Made by a program: the position numbers and the translations under genes. A DNA stretch of 64,000 nucleotides from WAOL01 sp964399035 (GTDB lineage: Archaea; Thermoproteota; Thermoprotei_A; Sulfolobales; NBVN01), in NCBI GenBank assembly GCA_964399035.1, contig CAYNPH010000027.1, positions 12,439-76,438 of the forward strand, read 5' to 3'. Under the pieces are notes generated by a model, which was given only the letters and a program-made list of their open reading frames with translations, ran no database searches and was not told where the DNA came from. Positions 44,140 through 53,253 of the stretch are shown here, in pieces. The stretch's first letter is position 1, and each line of letters starts with the position of its first letter.

Positions 44140-44838
44140 TTGGAAATCGGCCTCCACTGGGAAGTCCTAACCCCTAAAAACCTAGTGCTTGAGGCGGTGT
44201 TCGCGGTAGTAATGCTTATCTACGCGGTCGCAGTGGTGCGGGCAACGAAGTTCGTGTATGACTTCATGCGATCGAGAGGGATGAAGCACAATGTCGCCGT
44301 CTACTACAACAGGAAGTTAATTCACGTTTTTGCCGGCGGTGTCGTGGCGCTCCTGGTCCCGTTCGTGTTCACATCACCGATAATACCGTTCATGATAGCG
44401 ATGGTGATGGCGATCTTCACCTACATACCTCATAGGAAGGGCGAGCTGATGGACTGGTTCCAAGTTGAGGACAACATGTTCGAAGTTAACTTCTGCCTGA
44501 TGTGGGGTATCTCAATGCTCCTAGCATGGTTCATACTAGGTAGCCCGATATACGCGTTAATCCCCATACTCTTCATGGCGTTCGGGGACGCGGTAACTGG
44601 CGTAGTCAGGAACACGATGTTCAAGAAACGCACTAAGTCATGGTGGGGCAACATAGCGATGTTCGCCGTCTGCGCGCCGATAGGTGTGCTACTCCTAAAC
44701 AGCTTATGGGGCGTGCCCATAGCGGCTCTAGCATCTTTCGTTGAGCACTATGAGTTTAACCCCGTAGACGATAATGTGCTCATAAGCGCGTCGAGCTTCA
44801 TAGCGGTATTATTACTCAAGATGTTTTTACTGCACTAG
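44140..44838 (+). CDS. Second dolichol/phytol-kinase-like membrane protein
   Basis: 232 residues, about seven helices. YYNRKLIHVFAGG and LFMAFGDAVTGVVR are counterparts of the RKxxH and FGD motifs of the polyprenol kinase/CDP-diglyceride synthase family; the Lys-rich FKKRTKSWWGN matches the KTxxG region. It is related to the enzyme at 16,621-17,232 but distinctly diverged, so the two probably act on different isoprenoid alcohols or lipids. TTG start with GAGGGTG upstream. It is preceded by the structured leader. Confidence 0.78.
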   Translation: MEIGLHWEVLTPKNLVLEAVFAVVMLIYAVAVVRATKFVYDFMRSRGMKHNVAVYYNRKLIHVFAGGVVALLVPFVFTSPIIPFMIAMVMAIFTYIPHRKGELMDWFQVEDNMFEVNFCLMWGISMLLAWFILGSPIYALIPILFMAFGDAVTGVVRNTMFKKRTKSWWGNIAMFAVCAPIGVLLLNSLWGVPIAALASFVEHYEFNPVDDNVLISASSFIAVLLLKMFLLH

Positions 44839-44902
44839 CATTCAAGTAAAGAAGGACATTTAAGCTCTAACCACACGGACCGTACCCATGAAACGTTACT
44901 CC

Positions 44903-46390
44903 TTACGGCATCACCAACTCCGTTAGGGAATATATGTTGTGCTGAACATTAAGCGCATCACTGAAGATCCTCACTAGCGGTGTGCATACTATGCTCAGTA
45001 AAATCATTGCCGCCATCAAGCCGTAGATAGCAAAGGATACTGTGAGGGGTAACTTGAATACTCCCACGCGCTTTACTGGGGAATGCCAAAGGTGCTCAAG
45101 TAACCTAACGTAGGATAGTGCGGCTATGCCGGAGGTCAGCACGAGCACTAGAGCCGATGGCAGGGACCCGTGAGTCATTAGCGCCCCATAAAGGGTGACC
45201 TTACTTATGAAGCCAGGGAACGGGGGAACACCTACTAGGTTCAATATACTGGCTGTCAGCGGTATGAGCACGCTGGGCACGGCCCTACCCATACCCTCTA
45301 AAACGTAGATGTCCCTAGACCCAACCCACTTAACTAGCATCCCGATAGAGAGGAAAGCCAGTGCCTTACCCAACGCGTGGGTGAGGGCGTGAAGCAACGC
45401 AGCCGAGGCGCCGCCCACACCCGCAGTTAACCCCATGAACAAGTATGCAGTGTTCAATACGGTGCTATAGGCAAGCATTCTCTTAACGTCCCTCTGCACG
45501 AGCATGGCTACCGCGGCGTAGAGGGCCCCAACCTGCGCCAATACCTGAATCAGCGGCGCTACAAAACCCATAGGGCTTAACCCCACCGCGGACAACCTGA
45601 CCAGCACGTAGAACCCTGTGAGGACACTTACGCCGGAAAGTATCGCGGAGAACGGAGGCACAGCCTCGGAATGAGCGTCAGGGAGCCAGAAATGGTTCGG
45701 AAATAAGGCAGAGAAGAACGAAAGCGACCACACGGTCATTAACGTGGCGACACCTCCCGCCACACCCAAGCCAGCCACGCCAGCGAGGGAAACATCGCCG
45801 AAGTACATCGAGCCACTTAAGCCGTAAACCACGCCGGCAGACAACGCGAGCATCAAGCCCGCCAAGCCACCGAACACAGCGTACTTTAGGGCAGCAGCAA
45901 CGGCCCTCCCCCTCCTCAAGGAAATTAAGGCGTATGAAGAAACACAGAGTAACTCCATCATCACGTAAACATTAAACAAGTCAGTAGTCAACACGACCCC
46001 CGCATAACCGGAAGCGAAGAGCAACATGAAAGCATACGCAGCAACTAAGTCAGCACCTGAGCCACGCAAGAACCACTTCAAAGCAACAGCACAGGTAAAA
46101 ATAACGGCAGTACCAACGAGAAGGAACGCACCGGCAACACGATTAGCTACGAGCACCACGCCTGCCGGCGGGGGCCACCCACCGAAAGCATAAACAAGCA
46201 CTTCACCACTGAAAACCCGTAGAGCCACCAGCACCGACACCACTAGCTGGGCCGCTAGACCGCTCCAGAAGAGAGTAGTAGCTAGTGACGCGTTACGCAT
46301 GACCTTAGCCACGAGCAACATGAATACCGTGATGACTGGTGCAAGAACGGCGACGCACAGTAGCGGTGCTGGGGACACGGACTGCATCAC
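44903..46390 (-). CDS. Second MrpD-like antiporter subunit (TM7 lysine absent)
   Basis: 495 residues, about 14 helices, NuoM/MrpD family. The TM5 Glu (YVMMELLCVSSYA), TM8 region (AYSTVLNTAYLF), conserved His pair (ALLHALTHALGKALA) and TM12 Lys (FISKVTLYG) are present. The usual TM7 lysine is replaced: the segment reads FFSALFPNHFWLPDAH, where the first cluster's MrpD has FKSAIFPNYFWLPD. It is the last gene of a four-gene operon on the minus strand. Confidence 0.85.
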   Translation of the reverse strand: MMQSVSPAPLLCVAVLAPVITVFMLLVAKVMRNASLATTLFWSGLAAQLVVSVLVALRVFSGEVLVYAFGGWPPPAGVVLVANRVAGAFLLVGTAVIFTCAVALKWFLRGSGADLVAAYAFMLLFASGYAGVVLTTDLFNVYVMMELLCVSSYALISLRRGRAVAAALKYAVFGGLAGLMLALSAGVVYGLSGSMYFGDVSLAGVAGLGVAGGVATLMTVWSLSFFSALFPNHFWLPDAHSEAVPPFSAILSGVSVLTGFYVLVRLSAVGLSPMGFVAPLIQVLAQVGALYAAVAMLVQRDVKRMLAYSTVLNTAYLFMGLTAGVGGASAALLHALTHALGKALAFLSIGMLVKWVGSRDIYVLEGMGRAVPSVLIPLTASILNLVGVPPFPGFISKVTLYGALMTHGSLPSALVLVLTSGIAALSYVRLLEHLWHSPVKRVGVFKLPLTVSFAIYGLMAAMILLSIVCTPLVRIFSDALNVQHNIYSLTELVMP

Positions 46391-46812
46391 TCACTACCCT
46401 CCTCAACCTCTCCCTCAACCTCCTCAAGCACTCTCTCGAAACTCAGCGTGCCGTAGTCCTCATAGAACCTCACGACGGCTACTGACAGGAACAGCGTGAA
46501 CGCTACCCCTATCACGATGGAAGTAACGACGAGGGCTTGGGGCAGGGGATCAACGAAAACCCTCAACGCGTGCTCCAGCCCACCACCCTCCTCAAACAGC
46601 CAGACAGGAGGAAGTGAAGGGTACTTAACCCTAAAGCCTATGAACGCCAGCAGCACCGCCACAGCGTCACTGACCATCCCCAAGCAAATCACCTTCTTAA
46701 CAACGTTTCTCCTAAGTATAACGCCAGCAATACCCACCCCCACCGACACCAGCAAGGAAGCAATAGCTAAGTTCAGAAGGAAGAGGTCTACCTCATTCAC
46801 TACCCTCACCAC
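46387..46812 (-). CDS. Second MrpC-like subunit
   Basis: 141 residues, three helices of the NuoK/MrpC type, with DPLPQALVVTSIVIGVAF as the conserved third helix, nearly identical to the copy in the first cluster. The tail is very acidic. Overlaps both neighbours (4 and 20 bases). Confidence 0.87.
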   Translation of the reverse strand: MVRVVNEVDLFLLNLAIASLLVSVGVGIAGVILRRNVVKKVICLGMVSDAVAVLLAFIGFRVKYPSLPPVWLFEEGGGLEHALRVFVDPLPQALVVTSIVIGVAFTLFLSVAVVRFYEDYGTLSFERVLEEVEGEVEEGSE

Positions 46813-47563
46813 CCATCGACGACCACACGATAAGACCGACGAGGGTGAAGGCAGCCCCCACAGCGATAGCCTCGAAAACGTTAAGCAACACAGTATACAC
46901 GGGAACCACGCAGCACCCGGGAATCACTAACTTAGGCATGGGCCTCCCGGTTAAGGCGTAGGGACCCAAACCGTACAGCATCCCTACGATAGCTGGCGCT
47001 ACAGCGAGCGCGGAGAGGGCCAGTAACGCGACGCTTCTAGTAAGGAGCAAGGTACTGACACGGTTAAACCAACCGGTAACTACGCCGTGAGCGGCCATGA
47101 ACAGGAAGGCCATGACCGCTACGACTGCACCAGCCTGAAAACCGCCGCCCGGAGAGAGATGACCTTCCAGAGCTAACCCCCCAGCCACGGCAAGCGTTAA
47201 GGGAAGCGACAGCTTGAGTACCGTAGTGACGACTGGTGAGAGCCTCACCCCCACACCCGTGCTTTGCGTGCCCCCGCTTAACTTCCCAGTAAACGTTAGT
47301 GCGGCAAGCAACGCGGCGAATAGAACCGCGGTCTCAAAGAACGTATCCACAGCCCTGAAATCCCAGATAACGGCATTCACAACTGAGCGCACCCATAAGC
47401 TGAAACCAGTCACGTACGAGTGCGTGACGTAGTAGGCCCCAGCCTCACCCAACTCTACCCTAATAGGAAGTAACGTGGCGCCCCTCAGCGTCGCTAGGTA
47501 AGCGATGGCAAGCGAGGTAACTATGACCGCTAAAGCGGCAAGCAACCTTCGGTACCTCTTCAC
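46793..47563 (-). CDS. Second MrpB-like subunit (MbhE-MbhF-type fusion)
   Basis: 256 residues. The N-terminal MbhE-like part has WDFRAVDTFFETAVLF, and the MnhB part has EGHLSPGGGFQAGAVVAV. The arrangement is the same as in the first cluster, so the two operons share an ancestor. It overlaps both neighbours by a few bases. Confidence 0.87.
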   Translation of the reverse strand: MKRYRRLLAALAVIVTSLAIAYLATLRGATLLPIRVELGEAGAYYVTHSYVTGFSLWVRSVVNAVIWDFRAVDTFFETAVLFAALLAALTFTGKLSGGTQSTGVGVRLSPVVTTVLKLSLPLTLAVAGGLALEGHLSPGGGFQAGAVVAVMAFLFMAAHGVVTGWFNRVSTLLLTRSVALLALSALAVAPAIVGMLYGLGPYALTGRPMPKLVIPGCCVVPVYTVLLNVFEAIAVGAAFTLVGLIVWSSMGGEGSE

Positions 47564-49110
47564 GGCACGACACCCCCTAAAAGCACTACCGCCACAGTAG
47601 CCACAAGCAGAACCAGTAGGGATAAGGTAGCAAGAAACCTCTCCTCCGTCTCAACAATCTCCAGCAGCTCAACGACCCTCTCAGCAACAAACCTGAATCT
47701 CCTCTCGAGACCCACCACGGCGCTAGGAAGGTGCGTGAAGGCCCTCCCCAGAAAACTACCTAGAACCTCGTGCCATGCAGTAAGCCAGGCACTAAAGCCC
47801 GAAACAAACCCTATTAAGAGCAACCACAGCATGAGCTGAACAGCGCTTAGTGAGAGCGAACCCAGCAACGACCACAGCAGGACGCAGAAGAGTATCAGGG
47901 TTAACGAAGCATTCACTAATAACGGTAAAGTTAGCGCAACCCGTGATCTCATCACCCTAAACTTGAGGGAATTAGTCACTGCCGCTGACATCATCACTAC
48001 GCTAAGCACGAGTAAACCCAGTGTCGGCACGGAAGCCGAACCCTGCAAACTTGAAAGCATTGCCGCCAACAAAGCCCTGCCAAGGAGGCTTACCGACGGG
48101 AAAGCACCCGAGACCAGCAGCAAGGTCAGCACAGGAGGTCGCGCGAAAGTTAGAGTGTGCCCGACCTCCAACCCCGCCTGGCGAGTGACGGAAGGCAGGA
48201 TTGCGGGCACAAACATTACTGAACCCGCACCCAGAATTGCGGCAGCAAGCACGGCAGTATCGACACTAAACAACATCAAGACACTGGTGAATGACAGGAG
48301 GAGCCCCGCGGTTGCCGAGACGTAGTACGCGACACACCCGCTTAAATCACGCCTCGCAAAAGCATGTGCGGACGCGTAAAACAATGTCACGAAACCCAAC
48401 ATACTGAAGGCCCAGAGCGCAACGTCCTCCACAACCTCACTTAACCCTAAGATCAAGCCGAGGTAACCCAGGTAAACAACGCTTACCGCCGACGCGACCA
48501 TAAAGACATCATCACGCTCAGTAATCACCCTCAAAAACCATGGGTGGGCAGGCACAGCAACAGCGAGTACAGCGTATCCGAATAAGGAAATAATCCTGAG
48601 ACCGCCCCCGCCAAGTTCGGCCCCAACAACGCTGGATGTATGGATGAGCAAGGACGCAGGCAACAACACAGCAGCCACAAAACGCCCCAGCCCATGAGGT
48701 CTGCGCCCCCTAGACGCAACGCTAATCCCCACTAAGGCGATAACGCAGGCATCAATTAACACAGCATGCAGCGTGCCAGAGCCAATCAAGATCGCTAGCA
48801 ACACCAGCACGTAGAAAGAATGCGCTGCAACGAGAAATACCGACCCAACGTTCTCGCCCTCCCCCAATAGAAGCGCGTGCAACGTAGCCGTAGCCCACAC
48901 CATGCAGAGTGACGCGATAAAGATAGCCTGTACCGCCACGAACCTTGGAAGAGCATTTAAGTGAAGCAACAAATAAGTAACCCTCACAAGAAGAACTAAG
49001 ATCCCAATAAGGAAGAGGGTGTTACCCCACCTCACCCACCTCAAGTTAAGTAGGGAACCCACTAGGGTCAGCAGTATTGACAGCACCACAGCTAAGTCAA
49101 CAATTATCAT
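47560..49110 (-). CDS. Highly diverged NuoL/MrpA-like membrane protein
   Basis: 516 residues, about 14 helices. Position as first gene of the set and faint motifs (VPAHPWFLRVITERDDVF in place of the TM7 loop, AFARRDLSGCVAYYVSATAG in place of DIKRILAYSTVSH) mark it as an antiporter-like subunit. None of the usual pumping lysines or the TM5 Glu can be seen. The C terminus has an amphipathic stretch (VERVVELLEIVETEERF-like) and one last helix, like a NuoL lateral arm. It may be structural rather than pumping. A box A (CTTTATTAGG minus, 49,141-49,150) precedes ATG 49110. Confidence 0.65.
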   Translation of the reverse strand: MIIVDLAVVLSILLTLVGSLLNLRWVRWGNTLFLIGILVLLVRVTYLLLHLNALPRFVAVQAIFIASLCMVWATATLHALLLGEGENVGSVFLVAAHSFYVLVLLAILIGSGTLHAVLIDACVIALVGISVASRGRRPHGLGRFVAAVLLPASLLIHTSSVVGAELGGGGLRIISLFGYAVLAVAVPAHPWFLRVITERDDVFMVASAVSVVYLGYLGLILGLSEVVEDVALWAFSMLGFVTLFYASAHAFARRDLSGCVAYYVSATAGLLLSFTSVLMLFSVDTAVLAAAILGAGSVMFVPAILPSVTRQAGLEVGHTLTFARPPVLTLLLVSGAFPSVSLLGRALLAAMLSSLQGSASVPTLGLLVLSVVMMSAAVTNSLKFRVMRSRVALTLPLLVNASLTLILFCVLLWSLLGSLSLSAVQLMLWLLLIGFVSGFSAWLTAWHEVLGSFLGRAFTHLPSAVVGLERRFRFVAERVVELLEIVETEERFLATLSLLVLLVATVAVVLLGGVVP

Positions 49111-49140
49111 TCTAGAACCGCGTTAAATCAGCACGAACAC

Positions 49141-49150
49141 CCTAATAAAG
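49141..49150 (-). promoter_or_regulatory. Box A promoter of the second Mrp-like cluster
   Basis: CTTTATTAGG on the minus strand, centred 36 bases before ATG 49110, giving a leader of about ten bases. It shows the four-gene set is independent of the protease gene upstream. Confidence 0.45.
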
Positions 49151-49166
49151 GAGATCGTTCCCCGGG

Positions 49167-52100
49167 CTAGGAGGGCCCTCCCCGCTTTCTCCGTAAATAC
49201 AGCGCGATTACAACTACTATTACTGACCCAAACACAGCGGCAACTGCCTCAAGTACGTATGCGTGACTAATGCTAATGGCGAGTTTAAGTGTGCCGACAT
49301 TACCTGCCAGGTCTTTGGCGATCACCGTGATGTTATGCTCCCCGAGGCTCAAGCCGCTTAACTTGACCGCCCACTCATCACTCCCAATCCTAAGCACCTT
49401 CACCGGGTGCCCGTCAACCACCACTTCAAACGCGCTGAGCGACTCACTAACCCTAAACACTAACCTGAGGGTTCCCTCCGTGAACGACTTGGTTCCATTA
49501 ACGTAGTATATCTTTGGCGGTGTATTATCGATGGTTAATGCAACGCTACCCTTACCAACATTCCCTGCCACGTCCTCAACCACGACAGCGATGCGGTGAG
49601 GCCCTTCCGGCAAGTCAGCTATGCTTACGTTAATCACGTACTTAGTCTGAGGTTGTGTGAGGTTGAATTCCTTAATTACCTTGCCGTCCGCGGTGATGTA
49701 GACGAGCCGCACACCGTAGTTGTCCTTGACGCTGGCCCTCAGCTGGAAGGGTGTCCTAACCACGGCACCCATTCTGGGCTTGATGAGCGTTACGGTTGGG
49801 GGAGTTAAATCTACGTGGAAGACCACATTGCTGGAGGCCTTATTTCCTGCGCAGTCCTTCGCGCTCACCTTAATGACGTAGTTCCCCTCGCCAGGCGCCT
49901 CGTACTTGCCTGACCCATTAACTAGCCTTACGGACGAGCCATTAACGTGAGCAGTCACTAACGCAAGGCACAGATTGTCGGCGGCGTTCACGTTAATCAC
50001 TACGTCGGCGGTGTTCAAGTATGAGCCGTTCTCAGGCATCAGGACCCTAACCTTGGGTGGGGTCGTGTCCACATAGAACGTTGCGTTCCTAAGCACCACG
50101 TTCCCTGCTAAGTCGGCGGCAAGCACGCTGAGCACGTACCGACCGTCGCTGAGGGTGAGCGTTAACTTAAGATTCGCGTCAACAACCCCCTGAAGGGCTT
50201 CATGGTAGGCTGACACGTTGCTTCTCGTGAAGTTCCTTTCAAGCACTATTTTATTGTTGAGGAATATCTTGACGTACCTTAACCCGATGTTATCGTGCAA
50301 CTCCGCCAGAACCGCTATCGATGACTTATTAACGTATTTTCTCGTAATTCCCAGCAGCTTTGCTGAGGGCGGGGTTGAGTCCGCGTAGAAGAGTAACGTA
50401 ACGCGCCTGCTGTTTCCGGCGGTGTCGAAGACCGTGATCGTTACGTTATGTTGACCGTCACTTAACCTGCTTAAGTTAACGCTTTTTAGCTTGTACCTAG
50501 AGACGTTCAACGCGAGCTCCCCGTCAACGTACACCGTGACGTACGCGACCCTATAGTTATCGTTGCAGGTTATTAGTAGCTCCCTAATCTTGCGCTGATT
50601 GATTACGGAATTATTTATTGGTGGGTACACGTGTACCGAGGGCGGGGTTAAGTCAACGTAGAACAGAACTACCTCATGCGCTACGTTGTGGGCATTGTCC
50701 TCCGCCACGACCAGTAGCGCATGCGGCCCTTCATTTGATGGGATCGTGACGTTGAACGCCGCGCTTTTGCTGAGGTTCCACCTCCTAATAATTACTCTCC
50801 CGTCCATGCTGATCTCGGCAAACCTCACGCCGCCCGCGTCCTCAACACTAACGCGGATCGTGCCGCCGACCCTGTTCGTTGCCGAGGCATTGGCTACACC
50901 TTCAATAACGATCTTGGGGGGCGTGGCGTCTACTAGGAATATCCTCTCGATTGCCACGTGGTTGTCGTCGTTATCCACAGCACATACCTTAACTACGTAG
51001 GCGCCGCTTTCATTAATCCTAACCGTGATGTTTACCGTGAATTCTGATTTGTTCGGCGCGTATGTTTTAGTGAGGTTTAAGCCCGGCCCACTAATGATTA
51101 CCCTAACCTCAGTTACTTTGCCGTCGGGATCGGCCACGTGCGCGAGTATGGGGACTGTGGTGCCGTAGACTGTTTCATTGCTTGGTGAACTTAAGTTGAT
51201 TGTGGGCGGGGCCCCCATGTAAGCCACGTAAGCCTTCCTTAGTATATACGTGTACCCGTCCTTACGGGCTACTATGAACACCTCAGTATTACGCTGGAGG
51301 GGAGGGATGTTGATGGTGGCGATCCCCGATGAGTCCGTGTAATTGTATGCGAGTAAGTCACCAGTGTATGCGTTATATACTGCTACAAGAACATGTGCTA
51401 CGGGCCTGCCTTTTGCATCATGGATAAGAACCTTACTCGCGGCGCCTGCCCTTAACCTCCCATACGTTATGTTCAGCCTTAGGGGCTCGCCTACCCATAT
51501 AGTTACCGCTGGATCCCCTAGAAGGTTATAATCAAGTAAGTCTTTCTTACTCATGAACTTCATCGCTGACGCGTTGCCACCGTGCTCCTTAATGTACTCA
51601 TACTTACTGAGCTCAAGTGCGGGGCCGGGCTTCCACTCTGCCTTAGTCGTTAGTTCCTTCCAGAAAAGATACGTTAATTCTTGATCAAGCCATCCCCCCG
51701 GCCCTGGCCACGGGACCTGATAATATGATACCCTGCTTGCGGCTATGACAGCTACTGCTGAGTGCCGGAGTAGGTACTCGGCTAGTGAGTCCTGATGGAA
51801 GTCGTAATACCCAGTCAAGCAACCCTCTAGGTAGGCGAGGAACCTTCTCCCGTGGTTGTCCACGGGATCCCAAACCTGAAGGAAGTACCTAAACACCACC
51901 TCATTCTTATCAGGTACGCCGTTCCCATTAGTGTCATTAAGCCATACCTTCATGCCCTGCGCTAACGGTATGCCGTGAGCCCCAGAATAAAGTAGCCCGC
52001 TCCCCTCGGACAGTAACTTCACAACATTGGAGTGCGTTAAGCTGACCTCGTGTGGGTAGGTCGTGGACTCTAGACCCTCATCTTGATACGCACGGATGAC

Positions 52101-53120
52101 CACGTAGCCGTAGGGCAGGAGGAGGCCACGTATGTACTGCGCGACCTGAGCTAGGTCGACCTTAGGTAAGTTTGAGCCAGACTCGTTTCGGAAGTTCGCT
52201 ATCGCCGCAATTAGAACCGCTTTCTTAATCCAGTTCCCGGGCGGGGGGTTAGTCAAGTATGATATCGTGTCATTGACTAGTGCCCTCATTTGCGAGGGCG
52301 TTGACGCTGGCAACCTACCCACGTACAGGTCAGGCACGGAGTCAGGTAGCGGTTCAAGGTTCTTGTCAGGCACGTCATCGCCGTTAGTGTCTAGGGTTTC
52401 AAGTAGCTTGCCGTTTCCGTTGGGGTCCCAGTTGCCGTCCAGGAAAGCGTAATACTGGTCGGTAGCCTTGTACGCGTCCTCACCAGCATCTAGAAAGAGA
52501 TCCTCAGAGTACCAGTAGGCAGTGGGAACGATGTCCACGTCCCCAGCAAGAAGTAGGTAAACCGCTCCTAACTCGTAGTGGGCGAACCGTGCGAAGTCCC
52601 TCAGACTATCGCAGGGCTTCTTTGCTGGGAAATGAGCTTTGATCCAATCCATGGTGGTTACCAGCACGTTCATACCCTCAGCGGCATGGATCACCGCTAG
52701 CGGGATAACACTTCGTATTAGTGTAGATGAGGTAACTATGACGTACCTGAACCTCATGCCCAACGACTTCAGGTGTTGCGGGGTTAGGGTACCTTGAGGC
52801 AGGATTAATATTGTTCCGGGACTTCCAGGGTAACTAACGGGCTTAGGCACTGGCGGAGGGGATTGATCGGAGGTCGTCACAACCGCTGACGCGTTACTGG
52901 CGAGCCCAGTACCTGCGGACGTAGGTATCGGTGTAGGCAACGGGGCAATTGCAGGTAGTCCAAGGAACCCGTCCTTAGCCAACGCATAGCTGACGGGGTT
53001 ATTACGTTGCCTTAAACTAGGCGTCATGCTGGGCGTGATGAGAGATAGAAGAAGGACTAATGCGATTGCAACGACGGGCACCAACGTCTTCCTCCTACGG
53101 AGCCCTCTCATCGCCGGCAT
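49167..53120 (-). CDS. Giant surface protease: gingipain-type caspase fold plus seven Ig-like modules and membrane anchor
   Basis: 1317 residues. A signal segment (~10-30) and Pro/Ser/Thr-rich linker (~55-100) are followed by a peptidase C25-like domain (~100-560). The catalytic pair is probably His382 (YSGAHG) and Cys434 (LEGCLTGYYD). Two Asp/Asn-rich loops (DTNGDDVPDKN, NDTNGNGVPDKNE) look like calcium sites. From ~640 to 1270 run about seven beta-sandwich modules, each opening with VDxTPPxV-like sequence. A C-terminal helix (VFGSVIVVVIALYL) and RRKRGG tail anchor it. It is likely a cell-surface peptide-degrading enzyme, stable and displayed on the stalk of modules. Confidence 0.87.
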   Translation of the reverse strand: MPAMRGLRRRKTLVPVVAIALVLLLSLITPSMTPSLRQRNNPVSYALAKDGFLGLPAIAPLPTPIPTSAGTGLASNASAVVTTSDQSPPPVPKPVSYPGSPGTILILPQGTLTPQHLKSLGMRFRYVIVTSSTLIRSVIPLAVIHAAEGMNVLVTTMDWIKAHFPAKKPCDSLRDFARFAHYELGAVYLLLAGDVDIVPTAYWYSEDLFLDAGEDAYKATDQYYAFLDGNWDPNGNGKLLETLDTNGDDVPDKNLEPLPDSVPDLYVGRLPASTPSQMRALVNDTISYLTNPPPGNWIKKAVLIAAIANFRNESGSNLPKVDLAQVAQYIRGLLLPYGYVVIRAYQDEGLESTTYPHEVSLTHSNVVKLLSEGSGLLYSGAHGIPLAQGMKVWLNDTNGNGVPDKNEVVFRYFLQVWDPVDNHGRRFLAYLEGCLTGYYDFHQDSLAEYLLRHSAVAVIAASRVSYYQVPWPGPGGWLDQELTYLFWKELTTKAEWKPGPALELSKYEYIKEHGGNASAMKFMSKKDLLDYNLLGDPAVTIWVGEPLRLNITYGRLRAGAASKVLIHDAKGRPVAHVLVAVYNAYTGDLLAYNYTDSSGIATINIPPLQRNTEVFIVARKDGYTYILRKAYVAYMGAPPTINLSSPSNETVYGTTVPILAHVADPDGKVTEVRVIISGPGLNLTKTYAPNKSEFTVNITVRINESGAYVVKVCAVDNDDNHVAIERIFLVDATPPKIVIEGVANASATNRVGGTIRVSVEDAGGVRFAEISMDGRVIIRRWNLSKSAAFNVTIPSNEGPHALLVVAEDNAHNVAHEVVLFYVDLTPPSVHVYPPINNSVINQRKIRELLITCNDNYRVAYVTVYVDGELALNVSRYKLKSVNLSRLSDGQHNVTITVFDTAGNSRRVTLLFYADSTPPSAKLLGITRKYVNKSSIAVLAELHDNIGLRYVKIFLNNKIVLERNFTRSNVSAYHEALQGVVDANLKLTLTLSDGRYVLSVLAADLAGNVVLRNATFYVDTTPPKVRVLMPENGSYLNTADVVINVNAADNLCLALVTAHVNGSSVRLVNGSGKYEAPGEGNYVIKVSAKDCAGNKASSNVVFHVDLTPPTVTLIKPRMGAVVRTPFQLRASVKDNYGVRLVYITADGKVIKEFNLTQPQTKYVINVSIADLPEGPHRIAVVVEDVAGNVGKGSVALTIDNTPPKIYYVNGTKSFTEGTLRLVFRVSESLSAFEVVVDGHPVKVLRIGSDEWAVKLSGLSLGEHNITVIAKDLAGNVGTLKLAISISHAYVLEAVAAVFGSVIVVVIALYLRRKRGGPS

Positions 53121-53253
53121 TACGTCATTACCTAATGATTGAATGAAGACTAACCTAAATAAGTGGATAGTTAATACTAAGGGATTGTCTTTCTCTAAAA
53201 TTAATTTTTAAAGTGAGTTGATTTAATGCTTAATAATTAATCACTCGAAAAAA

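Noticed and set aside
49170..49181. GGAGGGCCCTCC palindrome as terminator
   Set aside because: It lies within the last codons of the protease gene, has no following T run, and is explained by codons for the basic and Gly-rich tail.
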